Assembly: GCF_016756395.1 (NCBI RefSeq)
Contig: NZ_AP018365.1
Location: forward strand, 2,983,501 to 3,047,500
From: Streptomyces sp. SN-593
Lineage (GTDB): Bacteria > Actinomycetota > Actinomycetes > Streptomycetales > Streptomycetaceae
Length of the DNA stretch: 64,000 nt
Direction of reading: 5' to 3'
Shown: one piece after another, positions 35,800 to 44,480 of the stretch
How positions within the stretch are numbered: the stretch's first letter is position 1
Layout of the letters: each line of letters begins with the position of its first letter
Notes under the pieces: model-generated
Told to the model about the DNA's origin: nothing
The model's database searches: none
The model's input: only the letters and a program-made list of their open reading frames with translations
Position numbers and translations under genes: made by a program

Positions 35800-36213
35800 G
35801 ACGACCTTCTTCCGGTTCCTGCCTGAGGGTATGCTCGTGATCGTTGCACCTACCGGCGGGTATCCGTGAACCCGCCGCCAGCAGTGGAATCGTACTTCCG
35901 GCATGCGGGAGCACTGCGGGCGCGGGGTGCACAGCGGCGGAAGAACGCGTGGCAGGCGGGTGACGGACCACCAATTCCGGCCTGCGGGAAGAGGTTCGCC
36001 GCAGGGTTTGTTAGCCTGGATACGGCACCGGCTCGATCCAAGCCCCCGGGCCCAACCTTAGGCGCTTCGAGCGCCCACTTGCCGCGAGGCGAGCATGGCG
36101 GGCCGGTGTCGCAGACGTCACTCGGGCGCCCCCTTCGTCGAAGGGGGCGCCCGAGCCGTGTCCGGGCCCAGGCCGTGTCCGGGTCCGGGCGGCCGCGCCG
36201 ACCCGGCCAGGTC
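35800..36213. other. 413-bp intergenic region with hairpins
   Basis: No gene is supported. It holds a 7-bp stem hairpin GGCGGGT-N8-ACCCGCC at 35856-35877, in the malic enzyme leader, a small GGCGCT-TCG-AGCGCC hairpin at 36061-36075 and the long helicase terminator at 36121-36155. A TACGAT-like -10 for the malic enzyme lies at about 35890, without a good -35. Confidence 0.55.
36121..36155. terminator. Hairpin terminator downstream of the HelD-like helicase
   Basis: Two perfectly complementary 17-nt arms (36121-36137 and 36139-36155) are separated by one base, so the inner CG/CG closes into a TCG-type loop over a ~15-bp stem. It is 58 bp downstream of the helicase stop. Confidence 0.85.
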
Positions 36214-38523
36214 CTAGTCCGCCCGCAGCAGGTCCGGCACGCCCGCGGCGTCCGGCAGGTCCGCCGGCACCGCGAGCACCGTCAGCCGCTGCGTCGCCCG
36301 GGTCAGGGCCACGTACAGGGTGCGCAGCCCCGCGGGCGACTCCTCGGCGATCTCCGCCGGCGCGACCACGAGCGTCGCGTCGTACTCCAGCCCCTTGGCC
36401 TCCAGGCTGCCCAGCGCCACCACGCGGTCGCCCAGGCCCGCCAGCCAGCCGCGGGCCTGCGCGCGCCGGTCCATCGCCACCACGACGCCGACGGTGCCGT
36501 CCACCTCCTCCAGCAGCCGCCGCGCGGCGGACCGCACGTCGGCGCCCAGGTCGTCGCCGGCCACCTCGTAGCGCGGCGCGATCCCGGTGGAGCGGACCGC
36601 GCGCGGCGACGGGCTGCCCGGCATCGCCAGCGCCAGCACGGTGGCGGCGACCTCGGCGATCTCCGCGGGGTTGCGGTAGTTGACGGTCAGGGTGAAGCGG
36701 CGGCGCGGGCGGCTGCCGAGCGCCTCGTCGCGGGCCCGGGCCGCCTCGTCGACGTCCGTCCACGAACTCTGCGCCGGGTCGCCGACGATCGTCCAGGTCG
36801 CGGTGCGGCCGCGCCGCCCGACCATCCGCCACTGCATCGGCGTCAGGTCCTGCGCCTCGTCCACGATCACGTGCGCGTACTCGGTGCGCTCCCGCGCCAG
36901 CCGCTCCGCGCGCTCCCGGCGGGTCTCGGCGGCCGCCTGCGGCATCAGCTCCTCCAGCCCGGTGAGCTGGTCCAGCGGATCGACCTCGCGGCGCCGGTCC
37001 CGGGGCGGCGCGCCCAGCAGCGTGTCCAGCTCGTCCAGCAGCGCCACGTCGTGCACGGAGGTGCCGGACCGCCGCAGCGACCGGGCCACCCGGCGCACCT
37101 CCGGCGGGCTGAGCACCCGGCGGGCCCAGCGCGACAGCCGCTTGTCGTCGGCGAGCGCGGCCAGCACCCGGGCCGGCTCCAGCACCGGCCACCAGGCGTC
37201 CAGGAAGTCGGTGAAGTCCGGCTCGGTGCTGATGTCCTCGTCGAAGCCCGCGCGTTCCTGCGCGGCCAGGTCCGGGTCGTCGAAACTGCGGCCGGCCCTG
37301 CGCCACAGCGCGTCCAGCAGCAGCCGCCTGGCACGCGGGCGCAGCAGGTTGACCGGGGTGGTCCCGCTCAGCGCCTGCTGGCGCACCGCCGCCAGCTCGT
37401 CGGCCTCCAGCTCCACCCGGCGGCCGAAGGCGACCACCCGCAGCCGAGTGGGCCGCGCGTCCGCGCCACCGCCCGCTCCCCTGCCGCCGCCCGCTCCCGC
37501 GCCGGGGGCCGACGGCAGCTCCAGGCAGCCGCGCGCGGCGTTGCGCAGCACCTTCAGCATCCGCAGCGAGCCCTTGATCCGGGCCACCGCGGGGTCGTCG
37601 TACAGGTCGGCCGTGACCCCGTCGACCAGCGAGCCGACCGCGCGGATCGCGACCTGGCCCTCCTCGCCGAGCGACGGCAGGACGCCCTCGGTGTACGCGA
37701 CCAGCAGCGGGGTGGGGCTCACGCACAGGATGCCGCCGGAGTAGCGGCGCCGGTCCTGGTAGAGCAGGTAGGCCGCCCGGTGCAGGGCCACCGCGGTCTT
37801 GCCGGTGCCCGGGCCGCCGGACACCTCGGTCACCGACGCCGCGGGGGCGCGGATGACCACGTCCTGCTCGGCCTGGATGCTGGAGACGATGTCCCGCATG
37901 GTGTGCGTGCGCGCCTGGCCGAGCGCGGCCATCAGGGCGCCGTCGCCGACCACCGGCAGCCCGGTGGTCAGCTCCGGGCGCAGCAGGTCGTCCTCGACGC
38001 CGAGCACCCGGCGGCCCTTGGAGCGGATCACCCGGCGGCGCACCACCCGGCCGGGCGCGACCGGCGTGGAGCGGTAGAAGGGCGCGGCGGCCGGCGCGCG
38101 CCAGTCGATCACCAGCGGCGCGTACTCCGCGTCGAGCACGCCGATCCGGCCGATGTGCAGGGTCTCGGCGACCTCGGCGGTGCCGTCGCCGCGGACCGCG
38201 TCGTCGGCGGGCTCGATCGAGGTGTAGGCGCCGTCGGCGCCCTTCCTGCCGTCCTTGCCGCGCAGCAGGTCGATCCGGCCGAAGAGGAAGTCCTCGAACT
38301 CGTTGTTCAGGCGGTTGAGGTGGACGCCGGCCCGGAAGACCTGCGCGTCGCGTTCGGCCAGCGCCCCGGGCGTGCCGACCTGGCCGCGCTGCGCGGCGTC
38401 GTTCATCAGGAACTCCGCCTCGTGGATCTTCTCCTCAAGACGGCTGTACACCCGGTCCAGGTGCGCCTGCTCGGCGGCGATCTCCCGGTCCCGGACCCCC
38501 GGTGCTGTGGTCTGCGCTGCCAC
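36214..38523 (-). CDS. HelD/HelR-like RNA-polymerase-associated UvrD-family helicase
   Basis: 769 residues from GTG (38521-38523), preceded by AAGGGGG. A helical coiled N-terminus (REIAAEQAHLDRVYSRLEEKIHEAE) precedes the superfamily 1A motor: Walker A GGPGTGKTAVALHRAAYLL (~267), DEAQ box VIVDEAQDLTPMQW, TLTVNYRNPAEIAEVA, VATLVVAPAEIAEE-type motif V/VI ending YVALTRATQRL. The length and coiled N-terminus fit actinobacterial HelD class II, which clears RNA polymerase off DNA; HelR of S. venezuelae displaces rifamycins. I did not find a rifamycin-associated element in the upstream region, so induction by rifamycin is not supported. Confidence 0.85.
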   Translation of the reverse strand: MAAQTTAPGVRDREIAAEQAHLDRVYSRLEEKIHEAEFLMNDAAQRGQVGTPGALAERDAQVFRAGVHLNRLNNEFEDFLFGRIDLLRGKDGRKGADGAYTSIEPADDAVRGDGTAEVAETLHIGRIGVLDAEYAPLVIDWRAPAAAPFYRSTPVAPGRVVRRRVIRSKGRRVLGVEDDLLRPELTTGLPVVGDGALMAALGQARTHTMRDIVSSIQAEQDVVIRAPAASVTEVSGGPGTGKTAVALHRAAYLLYQDRRRYSGGILCVSPTPLLVAYTEGVLPSLGEEGQVAIRAVGSLVDGVTADLYDDPAVARIKGSLRMLKVLRNAARGCLELPSAPGAGAGGGRGAGGGADARPTRLRVVAFGRRVELEADELAAVRQQALSGTTPVNLLRPRARRLLLDALWRRAGRSFDDPDLAAQERAGFDEDISTEPDFTDFLDAWWPVLEPARVLAALADDKRLSRWARRVLSPPEVRRVARSLRRSGTSVHDVALLDELDTLLGAPPRDRRREVDPLDQLTGLEELMPQAAAETRRERAERLARERTEYAHVIVDEAQDLTPMQWRMVGRRGRTATWTIVGDPAQSSWTDVDEAARARDEALGSRPRRRFTLTVNYRNPAEIAEVAATVLALAMPGSPSPRAVRSTGIAPRYEVAGDDLGADVRSAARRLLEEVDGTVGVVVAMDRRAQARGWLAGLGDRVVALGSLEAKGLEYDATLVVAPAEIAEESPAGLRTLYVALTRATQRLTVLAVPADLPDAAGVPDLLRAD

Positions 38524-38545
38524 GCAGGACCCCCTTCTGCTGTGC

Positions 38546-38579
38546 GGCTGCCCCGCGCGAGTCCGTGCGAGGGGCAGCC
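38546..38579. promoter_or_regulatory. Stem-loop in the helicase leader
   Basis: GGCTGCCCC and GGGGCAGCC pair at 38546-38554 and 38571-38579; a partly paired inner stem (GCGCG/TGCG, one mismatch) closes an AGTCC-type loop. It lies 23 bp upstream of the helicase GTG, where it could act as an attenuator or as a DNA operator. Confidence 0.5.
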
Positions 38580-38685
38580 TGCAACCGTACGCGACCGGCG
38601 CCCGGCTGCCCACCCGGCCACGCAGGGGGGAGGGCGGCGGCGCGCACCTCGTCGCGCACCGGTGCCGTCGCGCGGAGGAGTCCCG

Positions 38686-39864
38686 CTATCCGCAGGTGGT
38701 GCCGGAGCCGTCCGCGGGGTCCGGTTCGCGGGGGTCGAGCGCCAGCCGGTACCCGCGCTTCACGACCGTCTGCACCAGCCGGGGCTCCCCCAGCGCCGTC
38801 CGCAGCCGCGCCATCGCCGTCTCGACGGCGTGCTCGTCGCGGCCGGAGCCGGGCAGCACCCGCAGCAGGTCACCGCGGCCGACCACCCAGCCGGGCCGGC
38901 GCGCCAGCGCCCGAAGCAGCGCCATGCCCGCCGGCGGCACCGGCCGCAGCCGGCCGTCGACGACGGCCGCGTGCCCGCGTACCTCGACGCGGTGCCCCGC
39001 CACCGGCAGCGGGTGGACCCGGGCCGGCAGCTCGCGCGCGACGAGCTGCACCAGCGGCCCGAGCCGGAACCGCTCCGGCTGCCGGGTCGGCACGTCGTGC
39101 TCCTGGAGCTGGAGGGCGGTCACCGGCCCCACGCACGCGGCCAGCACGTCGCCGCGCAGCGCCTGGAGCAGGCCGTCCAGCCGGCCCCGCTGCTCCGCCC
39201 GGTCCAGCAGCGACGCGACGGCCGGCGCGGAGGTGAAGGTCACCGCGTCGAGCCCGCCCGCGCACACCGCGTCCAGCAGCCGGTCCACCGGTCCGAGGTC
39301 CTCCGGCGGCATCCACCGGTAGACCGGCACCGCCACCACCCGCGCCCCGGCCAGCCGCAGCGCCTCGCCGAACCCAGCGGCCGGCTCGCCGTGCAACTGG
39401 ACGGCCACGCACCGCCCTTCGACCCCGTCGGCGAGCAGCCGCTCCAGCACCTCGGCCATCGACTCGGACGCCGGCGACCACGCCTCGGTGAGCCCGGCCG
39501 CGCGGACCGCGCCGCGCACCTTCGGGCCGCGGGCCAGCAGGCGCGTCTCGCCGAGCCGCCGCAGCAGCGCCTCCCCCAGCCCCCACCCGTCGGCCGCCTC
39601 GATCCAGCCGCGGAAGCCGATCGCGGTGGTGGCGACGACGATGTCCGGCGCGTCGTCCAGCAGCCGCTTGGTGGTCGCCAGCAGCTCGGCGTCGTCGGAC
39701 AGCGGCATGATCCGCAGGCTGGGCGCCCGCAGCACCGCCGCCCCGCGCCGCTCCAGCAGGGCGGCCAGTTCGTCGGCCCGGCGGGCGGCGGTCACCCCGA
39801 CGGTGAACCCGGCGAGCGGCGGCAACCCGTCGGCCGCTCCGGGGGGTTCGACGTGCGCTTCCAT
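38686..39864 (-). CDS. nnaR: NnaR-type nitrate/nitrite assimilation regulator (HemD-like plus winged helix)
   Basis: 392 residues, ATG after GAGGTGGAG. Residues ~20-270 are a uroporphyrinogen-III synthase (HemD) fold: GFTVGVTAARRADELAALL, VVATTAIGFRGWIEA, LDAVTFTSAPAVASLL. Residues ~290-380 are an OmpR/PhoB-type winged helix (VPPAGMALLRALARRPGWVV, AVETAMARLRTALGEP, KRGYRLAL). Known as NnaR (SCO2958), a DNA-binding co-regulator working with GlnR on nitrate genes. The narK gene lies just upstream on the same strand, which supports the call. Whether the HemD part is catalytic is unknown. Confidence 0.9.
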   Translation of the reverse strand: MEAHVEPPGAADGLPPLAGFTVGVTAARRADELAALLERRGAAVLRAPSLRIMPLSDDAELLATTKRLLDDAPDIVVATTAIGFRGWIEAADGWGLGEALLRRLGETRLLARGPKVRGAVRAAGLTEAWSPASESMAEVLERLLADGVEGRCVAVQLHGEPAAGFGEALRLAGARVVAVPVYRWMPPEDLGPVDRLLDAVCAGGLDAVTFTSAPAVASLLDRAEQRGRLDGLLQALRGDVLAACVGPVTALQLQEHDVPTRQPERFRLGPLVQLVARELPARVHPLPVAGHRVEVRGHAAVVDGRLRPVPPAGMALLRALARRPGWVVGRGDLLRVLPGSGRDEHAVETAMARLRTALGEPRLVQTVVKRGYRLALDPREPDPADGSGTTCG

Positions 39865-40017
39865 GGGTGCTCCACCTCGCTGACCTGACGTACCCGCGCG
39901 CCGCGGCCCGCTGCCCCGGCGCCACGCCCGGGAGGGTCATCCTCCCAACCCGGGGTGACGGGTTCGGTTCACCGGGATTTCCCGGGTGTTACGTGCGGTG
40001 TCCTCCTGCGACACCGT

Positions 40018-41382
40018 TCAGACCTCGGCGTACGCCTCCGCGCCCGCCGGGGCCGCCTGCTGCTCCCCCTTCCGGCTGCCGCCGCGCGCGCCGCCCGCCG
40101 GCCGCAGGTATACGACCCAGGTGAGCGCGAAGCACACTGCGTAATATCCGAGGAACGCCACGAAGGCGGGGGTGCCGCTGCCGGCGTCCAGGAACGACTC
40201 GCGGAAGGCGAGGTTGATGCCGACCCCGCCGAGGGCGCCGACCGCGCCGATCAGCCCCATCGACGCGCCGGACAACCGCCGCCCGTACGCCGCGGCCGCC
40301 TCCCCGGTGAGCCCGCGGGCCTCGGCCTTCTTCTGGAAGATACCCGGGATCATCTTGTACGACGACCCGTTGCCGAGCCCGCTCAGCGCGAACAGCACGA
40401 TGAAGCCGACCAGGAACGCCGCCAGCGACCTCGCCTGCGACGCCGCGACGACCACGCCGGCGGCCGCCGCCATCGCCAGGAAGTTCCACCAGGTGATCTG
40501 GCCGCCCCCGAACCGGTCCGCCAGCCGCCCGCCGACCGGGCGGACCAGCGAGCCGAGCAGCGGCCCGATGAAGGTCAGGTCCGCGGCCTGGAGCGGGGTG
40601 CGTCCGAACTGGTTCTGCAACACCAGGCCGAAGGCGAAGCTGAAGCCGATGAACGAGCCGAACGTGCCCACGTACAGCAGCGCCATGATCCAGGTGTGCG
40701 GGTCGCGGGCGGCGTCCACCGCGGCGCCGGTGTCGTTGCGCACCGGCGCGAGGTTGTCCATGAAGAGCGCGGCGAGCACCGCCGCGACCACGATCAGCGG
40801 GATGTAGACCGCCAGCACCACCCGCGGGTGGGCGGCCCCGGCGGTACCGATCACGAGCAGCCCGACGAGCTGGATCGCGGCCACGCCCACGTTCCCGCCG
40901 CCCGCGTTCAGGCCGAGCGCGAAGCCCTTCTCGCGCAACGGGTAGAAGGAGTTGATGTTCGTCATGGAGGAGGCGAAGTTCCCGCCGCCGACCCCGGTCA
41001 GCGCGGCCACGACCATCAGCGTCGCGTACGACACCCCCGGCCTGACCACGAACGCGGCGGCGATCGTCGGCACCAGCAGCAGCGTCGCGCTCACCACCGT
41101 CCAGTTGCGGCCGCCGAAGACGGCCACGGCGAAGGTGTACGGCACCCGCAGCACGCCGCCGACCAGGGTCGGCATCGCCACCAGGAAGAACTTGCCGGCC
41201 GGGTCAACGCCGTAGGCCGGGCCCATGAACAGCACCATCACCGACCACAGGCTCCACACCGAGAAGCCGATGTGCTCCGACAGCACGGAGAACGCCAGGT
41301 TGCGCCGGGCCACCTGCCGCCCGCCGCCCTCGTGCCAGAACCTCTCGTCCTCGGGGTCCCACTGCTCGATCCACCGGCCCAT
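40018..41382 (-). CDS. narK: Nitrate/nitrite transporter, NarK family
   Basis: 454 residues, ATG after a GGGAGGCGG site. About 12 transmembrane segments with the NarK nitrate signatures: GVGGGNFASSMTNINSFYP (TM5) and LFALSGLGNGSSYKMIP (TM11), plus conserved Arg in LLGSLVRPVGGRLADRFGGG. It moves nitrate in, or nitrite out, across the membrane; NarK families include proton symporters and nitrate/nitrite exchangers. Followed by nnaR, 153 bp downstream on the same strand. A GlnR-like half-site lies 83 bp upstream. Confidence 0.94.
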   Translation of the reverse strand: MGRWIEQWDPEDERFWHEGGGRQVARRNLAFSVLSEHIGFSVWSLWSVMVLFMGPAYGVDPAGKFFLVAMPTLVGGVLRVPYTFAVAVFGGRNWTVVSATLLLVPTIAAAFVVRPGVSYATLMVVAALTGVGGGNFASSMTNINSFYPLREKGFALGLNAGGGNVGVAAIQLVGLLVIGTAGAAHPRVVLAVYIPLIVVAAVLAALFMDNLAPVRNDTGAAVDAARDPHTWIMALLYVGTFGSFIGFSFAFGLVLQNQFGRTPLQAADLTFIGPLLGSLVRPVGGRLADRFGGGQITWWNFLAMAAAAGVVVAASQARSLAAFLVGFIVLFALSGLGNGSSYKMIPGIFQKKAEARGLTGEAAAAYGRRLSGASMGLIGAVGALGGVGINLAFRESFLDAGSGTPAFVAFLGYYAVCFALTWVVYLRPAGGARGGSRKGEQQAAPAGAEAYAEV

Positions 41383-41464
41383 CACGCCGCCTCCCGCCGT
41401 CGCCGCCTGCCGCACTGACGGACCTGACGGTAGGAACGCCGGGTTTCCGGCTCCCCGACGCGGC

Positions 41465-41480
41465 GTGACACCCGCGCAAC
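41465..41480. promoter_or_regulatory. Weak GlnR-box candidate upstream of narK
   Basis: GTGAC-N6-GCAAC has one mismatch to the GlnR half-site GTnAC-N6-GaAAC. A second half-site is poor. The location before narK fits, but such a degenerate motif can occur by chance. Confidence 0.3.
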
Positions 41481-41561
41481 CAGGCACTCACCCGGCCCCT
41501 CGCCCCCCTGTGAGCCCCCGCCGCGACGCGCGGCGCAGCCGCGCAGGAGCAGAAACGACGA

Positions 41562-41602
41562 AGGGCGAGGCAGCCCGCGCATTCCGCGGGCACACCTCGC
41601 CT
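41562..41602 (-). terminator. ssrA-distal hairpin, copy 1
   Basis: The most distal of three near-identical stem-loops: outer stem AGGGCGAGG/CCTCGCCT, inner stem CCCGCG/CGCGGG with loop CATTC. Confidence 0.7.
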
Positions 41603-41709
41603 GTCCCGCCCAAGGGGGTGCGGGTGGCGGAGCCCCCGCCGCGACGCGCGGCGCGGGCGGAGCCCCCGCCGCGACGCGCGGCGCAGCCGCGCAGGAGCAG
41701 AAACGACGA

Positions 41710-41749
41710 AGGCGAGGCGGCCCGCGCATTCCGCGGGCACACCTCGCCT
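41710..41749 (-). terminator. ssrA-distal hairpin, copy 2
   Basis: Middle copy: outer stem AGGCGAGG/CCTCGCCT, inner stem CCCGCG/CGCGGG, loop CATTC. On the minus strand the stem is followed by tcgtcgtttc, a weak U-rich stretch. Confidence 0.7.
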
Positions 41750-41826
41750 GTCGCGCACAAGGGGGTGCGGGTGGCGGAGCCCCCGCCGCGACGCGCGGCG
41801 CAGCCGCGCAGGAGCAGAAACGACGA

Positions 41827-41866
41827 AGGCGAGGCGGCCCGCGCATTTCGCGGGCACACCTCGCCT
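41827..41866 (-). terminator. ssrA-proximal hairpin, copy 3
   Basis: Begins 11 nt past the mature tmRNA 3' end. Same outer and inner stems as the other copies, with the loop changed to CATTT. This is the most likely primary terminator of ssrA. Confidence 0.8.
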
Positions 41867-41876
41867 GTCGTCTTCG

Positions 41877-42260
41877 TGGAGATGGCGGGAATCGAACCCG
41901 CGTCCTGTGGTGCGGAACCAGGGCTTCTCCGAGCGCAGTCCGCTGTGCTTTTCTCGGCCCCGGCAGTCACGCGGACAAGCCGCCGACGGGCCCAGCCACT
42001 GTGAGTTTTCCCGCCGCGCCCCGTGGCCGGGCCCGGCGGTTGAGTCCCCTTGATGATGCCAGGATCCGGGTCGGGAACACCCCCGGGCTGACACTCCGCG
42101 GAGTCTTCGCTAGCTGCTAATTAGGCAGCGAGAGCGAAGGCGGAGGAATCGCGCTTGGAATTGGCGATTATTGGTTTCGGCATATGGTTAACGAGATCAT
42201 TGCCGCTTCCTCGGCTCGCTTCCCCTGCTTCGACATCCCCAGTCGAAACCGATCATCCCC
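41877..42260 (-). ncRNA. ssrA: Transfer-messenger RNA (tmRNA)
   Basis: 384 nt, minus strand. The 5' end GGGGATGATCGGTTTCGACT is the conserved tmRNA start; its GGGGATG pairs with CATCTCC at the 3' end, followed by discriminator A (position 41877). CCA is not encoded. The T-arm ACGCGGGTTCGATTCCCGC is intact. The tag frame lies at 42121-42165. tmRNA frees stalled ribosomes with SmpB, encoded 206 bp upstream of the tmRNA's 5' end on the same strand. Confidence 0.97.
42121..42165 (-). other. tmRNA proteolysis-tag reading frame
   Basis: On the minus strand the resume codon GCC begins ANSKRDSSAFALAA followed by TAA. The hydrophobic FALAA end is the actinobacterial degron recognised by ClpXP-type proteases. 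Confidence 0.93.
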
Positions 42261-42465
42261 ATGTGGTGTTTTCAAGGTGCGCCACCGGTCGCCCGGTGGT
42301 CGGTGCTGCTGGTCCTGCGTGGCCTAGTGTAGTGGCACAACACGCACCGGGGCCACCGCATTCCCTCGTGCCCGCGGCGCGCCGAGGCCACGGGCAGGGC
42401 GGGCCAGGCCGGGGCCGGGCGGGCCGGTGCCGGCCCGGTCGCCCCGGTCCGTCGGCCGGCACCGG

Positions 42466-42945
42466 TCAGGCGCGCTGCCGGCGCCGCGCCGCGGACACCG
42501 CGCGGTCGGTCTCGCGCCGGTCCTGCTTCTCCCGCAGCGTCTGCCGCTTGTCGTACTCCTTCTTGCCCTTGGCGAGGGCGATCTCCACCTTCACCCGGCC
42601 GTCCTTGAAGTACAGCGCCAACGGCACGATGGTGTGCCCGGTCTCCTGGGACTTCTGGTCGAGCTTGTCGATCTCCGCGCGGTGCAGCAGCATCTTTCGC
42701 TTGCGGCGCGCCGCGTGGTTCGTCCACGTCCCCTGCGTGTACTCGGGGATGTGCACGTTGTAGAGGTACGCCTCACCGCCCTCGAGCTGGCCGAAGCCGT
42801 CCACCAGCGACGCGCGGCCCAGCCGCAGCGACTTCACCTCGGTGCCGGTGAGGACCAGCCCCGCCTCGTACGTGTCGAGGATGAGGTAGTCGTGCCGCGC
42901 CTTCTTGTTCTGCGCGATGATCTTGCGACCCGTCTCTTTAGCCAT
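42466..42945 (-). CDS. smpB: SsrA-binding protein SmpB
   Basis: 159 residues. Conserved blocks: [57 protein letters not shown], and [21 protein letters not shown]. The basic C-terminal tail, needed in the mRNA channel, is [16 protein letters not shown]. It loads tmRNA onto stalled ribosomes. Genes ssrA and smpB lie on the same strand with smpB first. Confidence 0.97.
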   Translation of the reverse strand: MAKETGRKIIAQNKKARHDYLILDTYEAGLVLTGTEVKSLRLGRASLVDGFGQLEGGEAYLYNVHIPEYTQGTWTNHAARRKRKMLLHRAEIDKLDQKSQETGHTIVPLALYFKDGRVKVEIALAKGKKEYDKRQTLREKQDRRETDRAVSAARRRQRA

Positions 42946-42963
42946 AGCCGGGCCATTGTCCCA

Positions 42964-44259
42964 CTACCCGGGGGCACCGAGGCCAGCGAATACCTCGCGG
43001 CTGGCGGCCACCGGGTCCTGCCCGCCGGAGACCACGACGTCGGGGGCGATGCCGGTGCCGTCGACGGTCCGGCCGTCCGGCAGCCGGTAGTGCCCGACGG
43101 TCAGCTCGGCCACCGAGCCGTCCGGCAGGGTGGTGGGCATCTGGACCGAGCCCTTGCCGAAGGTCCGCGAGCCGATCACCACCGCGCGGCCCCGGTCCTG
43201 GAGCGCCCCGGAGAGCATCTCGGCCGCGCTCATCGTGCCGCCGTCGACCAGCACCACCAGCGGCACCGAGGTGTCGCCGCCGTCGGCCGCGTAGAGCGCC
43301 TGCTGCCGCCCGTGCACGTCGTAGGTGGCGACCAGGCCGCCGTCGAGGAACGCCGACGCGGTGGCGACCGCCTCGCTGACCAGGCCGCCGGAGTTGCCGC
43401 GCAGGTCGAGCAGGACGCCGTGGTCGGAGTCCCGGACCGCGGCCGCGACCTGCGCGCCGACCCCCTTGGTGAAGGCGTCCACCTTCACCACGGTCGGGCC
43501 GTCCGGCTGCCGCGTGACGGTGACCGCCTCGGTGGCGAGGGTGGCGCGGTGCACCGCCACCGTCCAGTCGCGCGCGCCGCGCTCCACGTCGAGCGTGACC
43601 GGGCTGCCGGGGACGTTGTCGCCGCGCAGGGCCGCGACGACCTCGGTGACGGGCATGCCGGTGCACCGGGTGTCGCCGATCGCGGCCAGCACGTCGCCGC
43701 TGCGCAGCCCGGCCCGGTCGGCGGGGCTGCCGGCCTGCACCTCGGCGATCTGGATGCGGCCCCCGTCGACGCGGCGCACCGAGACACCGGTGCCGACGTA
43801 CCTGCCGGCGAGCGCCTGCTGGAACCCGGCGTACTCCTGGGCGGTGTAGGACGACGACCAGCGGTCGCCACTGCGGCTGACGAGCTGCTGCGCGGCGTCC
43901 GGGCCGGGGGCGTCGGGAGCGGCCGTCCGGCCGGTGCGGCCGGTGTCGGCCGGGCCGTCCCCGCCGGGGCCGGGCGGGGGGCCGTCGCCGTCGCGGCCGT
44001 CGGCGGTGGCGTCGCCCGGGGCCGAGGTGCCGGTCCCGGTGCCGTCGCCCGCGGCCGGGTCCGGGGACGGCGCGCCGGCGGTCCGCACGGCGCCGACCTG
44101 GCCGGTGGCGACCGTCTGGCCGCTCCTGCGGGCCGCCGTGTCCACCCCGGTGAGGCTGCTCGCCGCCGCGCCGGTGGCGAGCATCGCACCGCACACCAAT
44201 GTCAAGGTGGCCCCGCGGCGCCAGCGGCGGGGCGTCCCGAACAGCGACGGGCCGGACAT
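42964..44259 (-). CDS. S41 C-terminal processing protease (CtpA-like)
   Basis: 431 residues. One N-terminal anchor (~17-37), a ~90-residue Gly/Pro/Asp-rich linker, PDZ domain (~175-235, with GTGVSVRRVDGGRIQI and GLRSGDVLAAIGD), then the S41 domain. The catalytic Ser-Lys dyad is visible: Ser in VDGGTMSAAEMLSGAL (~340) and Lys in SRTFGKGSVQ (~369). Secreted or membrane-facing protease, often trimming envelope proteins. It is 18 bp upstream of smpB, likely one unit. Confidence 0.93.
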   Translation of the reverse strand: MSGPSLFGTPRRWRRGATLTLVCGAMLATGAAASSLTGVDTAARRSGQTVATGQVGAVRTAGAPSPDPAAGDGTGTGTSAPGDATADGRDGDGPPPGPGGDGPADTGRTGRTAAPDAPGPDAAQQLVSRSGDRWSSSYTAQEYAGFQQALAGRYVGTGVSVRRVDGGRIQIAEVQAGSPADRAGLRSGDVLAAIGDTRCTGMPVTEVVAALRGDNVPGSPVTLDVERGARDWTVAVHRATLATEAVTVTRQPDGPTVVKVDAFTKGVGAQVAAAVRDSDHGVLLDLRGNSGGLVSEAVATASAFLDGGLVATYDVHGRQQALYAADGGDTSVPLVVLVDGGTMSAAEMLSGALQDRGRAVVIGSRTFGKGSVQMPTTLPDGSVAELTVGHYRLPDGRTVDGTGIAPDVVVSGGQDPVAASREVFAGLGAPG

Positions 44260-44480
44260 GGCGGGAAGTCTAGGGCAGAACCCTGTCCGGCACGGGGAGT
44301 TGCGGCTGCGCCCGCCCGCGGCGCATCGCGACCGCCGGGCGTCCCCCGGCGGCGTACGGCGACCCGCACGGCGTACCCCAGCCGCGTATGCGCGGACGTC
44401 GCACGACGGCGCCCCGGGGATCGCGGACCCGCGTGCGGGCCCGGCCCCGGGGCGCCGCCCCGCGTGAGACCGTCGGGCGG

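Larger units (their letters stand above)
41512..41876. repeat. Tandem ~117-bp repeat, three copies, downstream of ssrA
   Basis: Copies start at 41512 (118 bp), 41660 (117 bp) and 41777 (about 100 bp), with an extra 30-bp fragment at 41630-41659. Sequence identity is very high. Each copy contains a long hairpin (listed as terminators) and a gcagaaacgacgaagg block. It fills the gap between the tmRNA 3' end and the narK promoter region. Confidence 0.92.

Noticed and set aside
38523..38700. Rifamycin-associated element before the HelD-like helicase
   Set aside because: The only dyad present (GGCTGCCCC/GGGGCAGCC) does not match the element as I recall it.
35866..39888. 1340-residue plus-strand ORF
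   Set aside because: Runs antisense through the HelD-like helicase and nnaR, both with strong motifs; no domain in this frame.
41512..41876. Transposon or integration remnant beside ssrA
   Set aside because: tmRNA genes are common integration targets, but there is no integrase, no second copy of the tmRNA 3' end and no foreign composition; the repeats are hairpin units.
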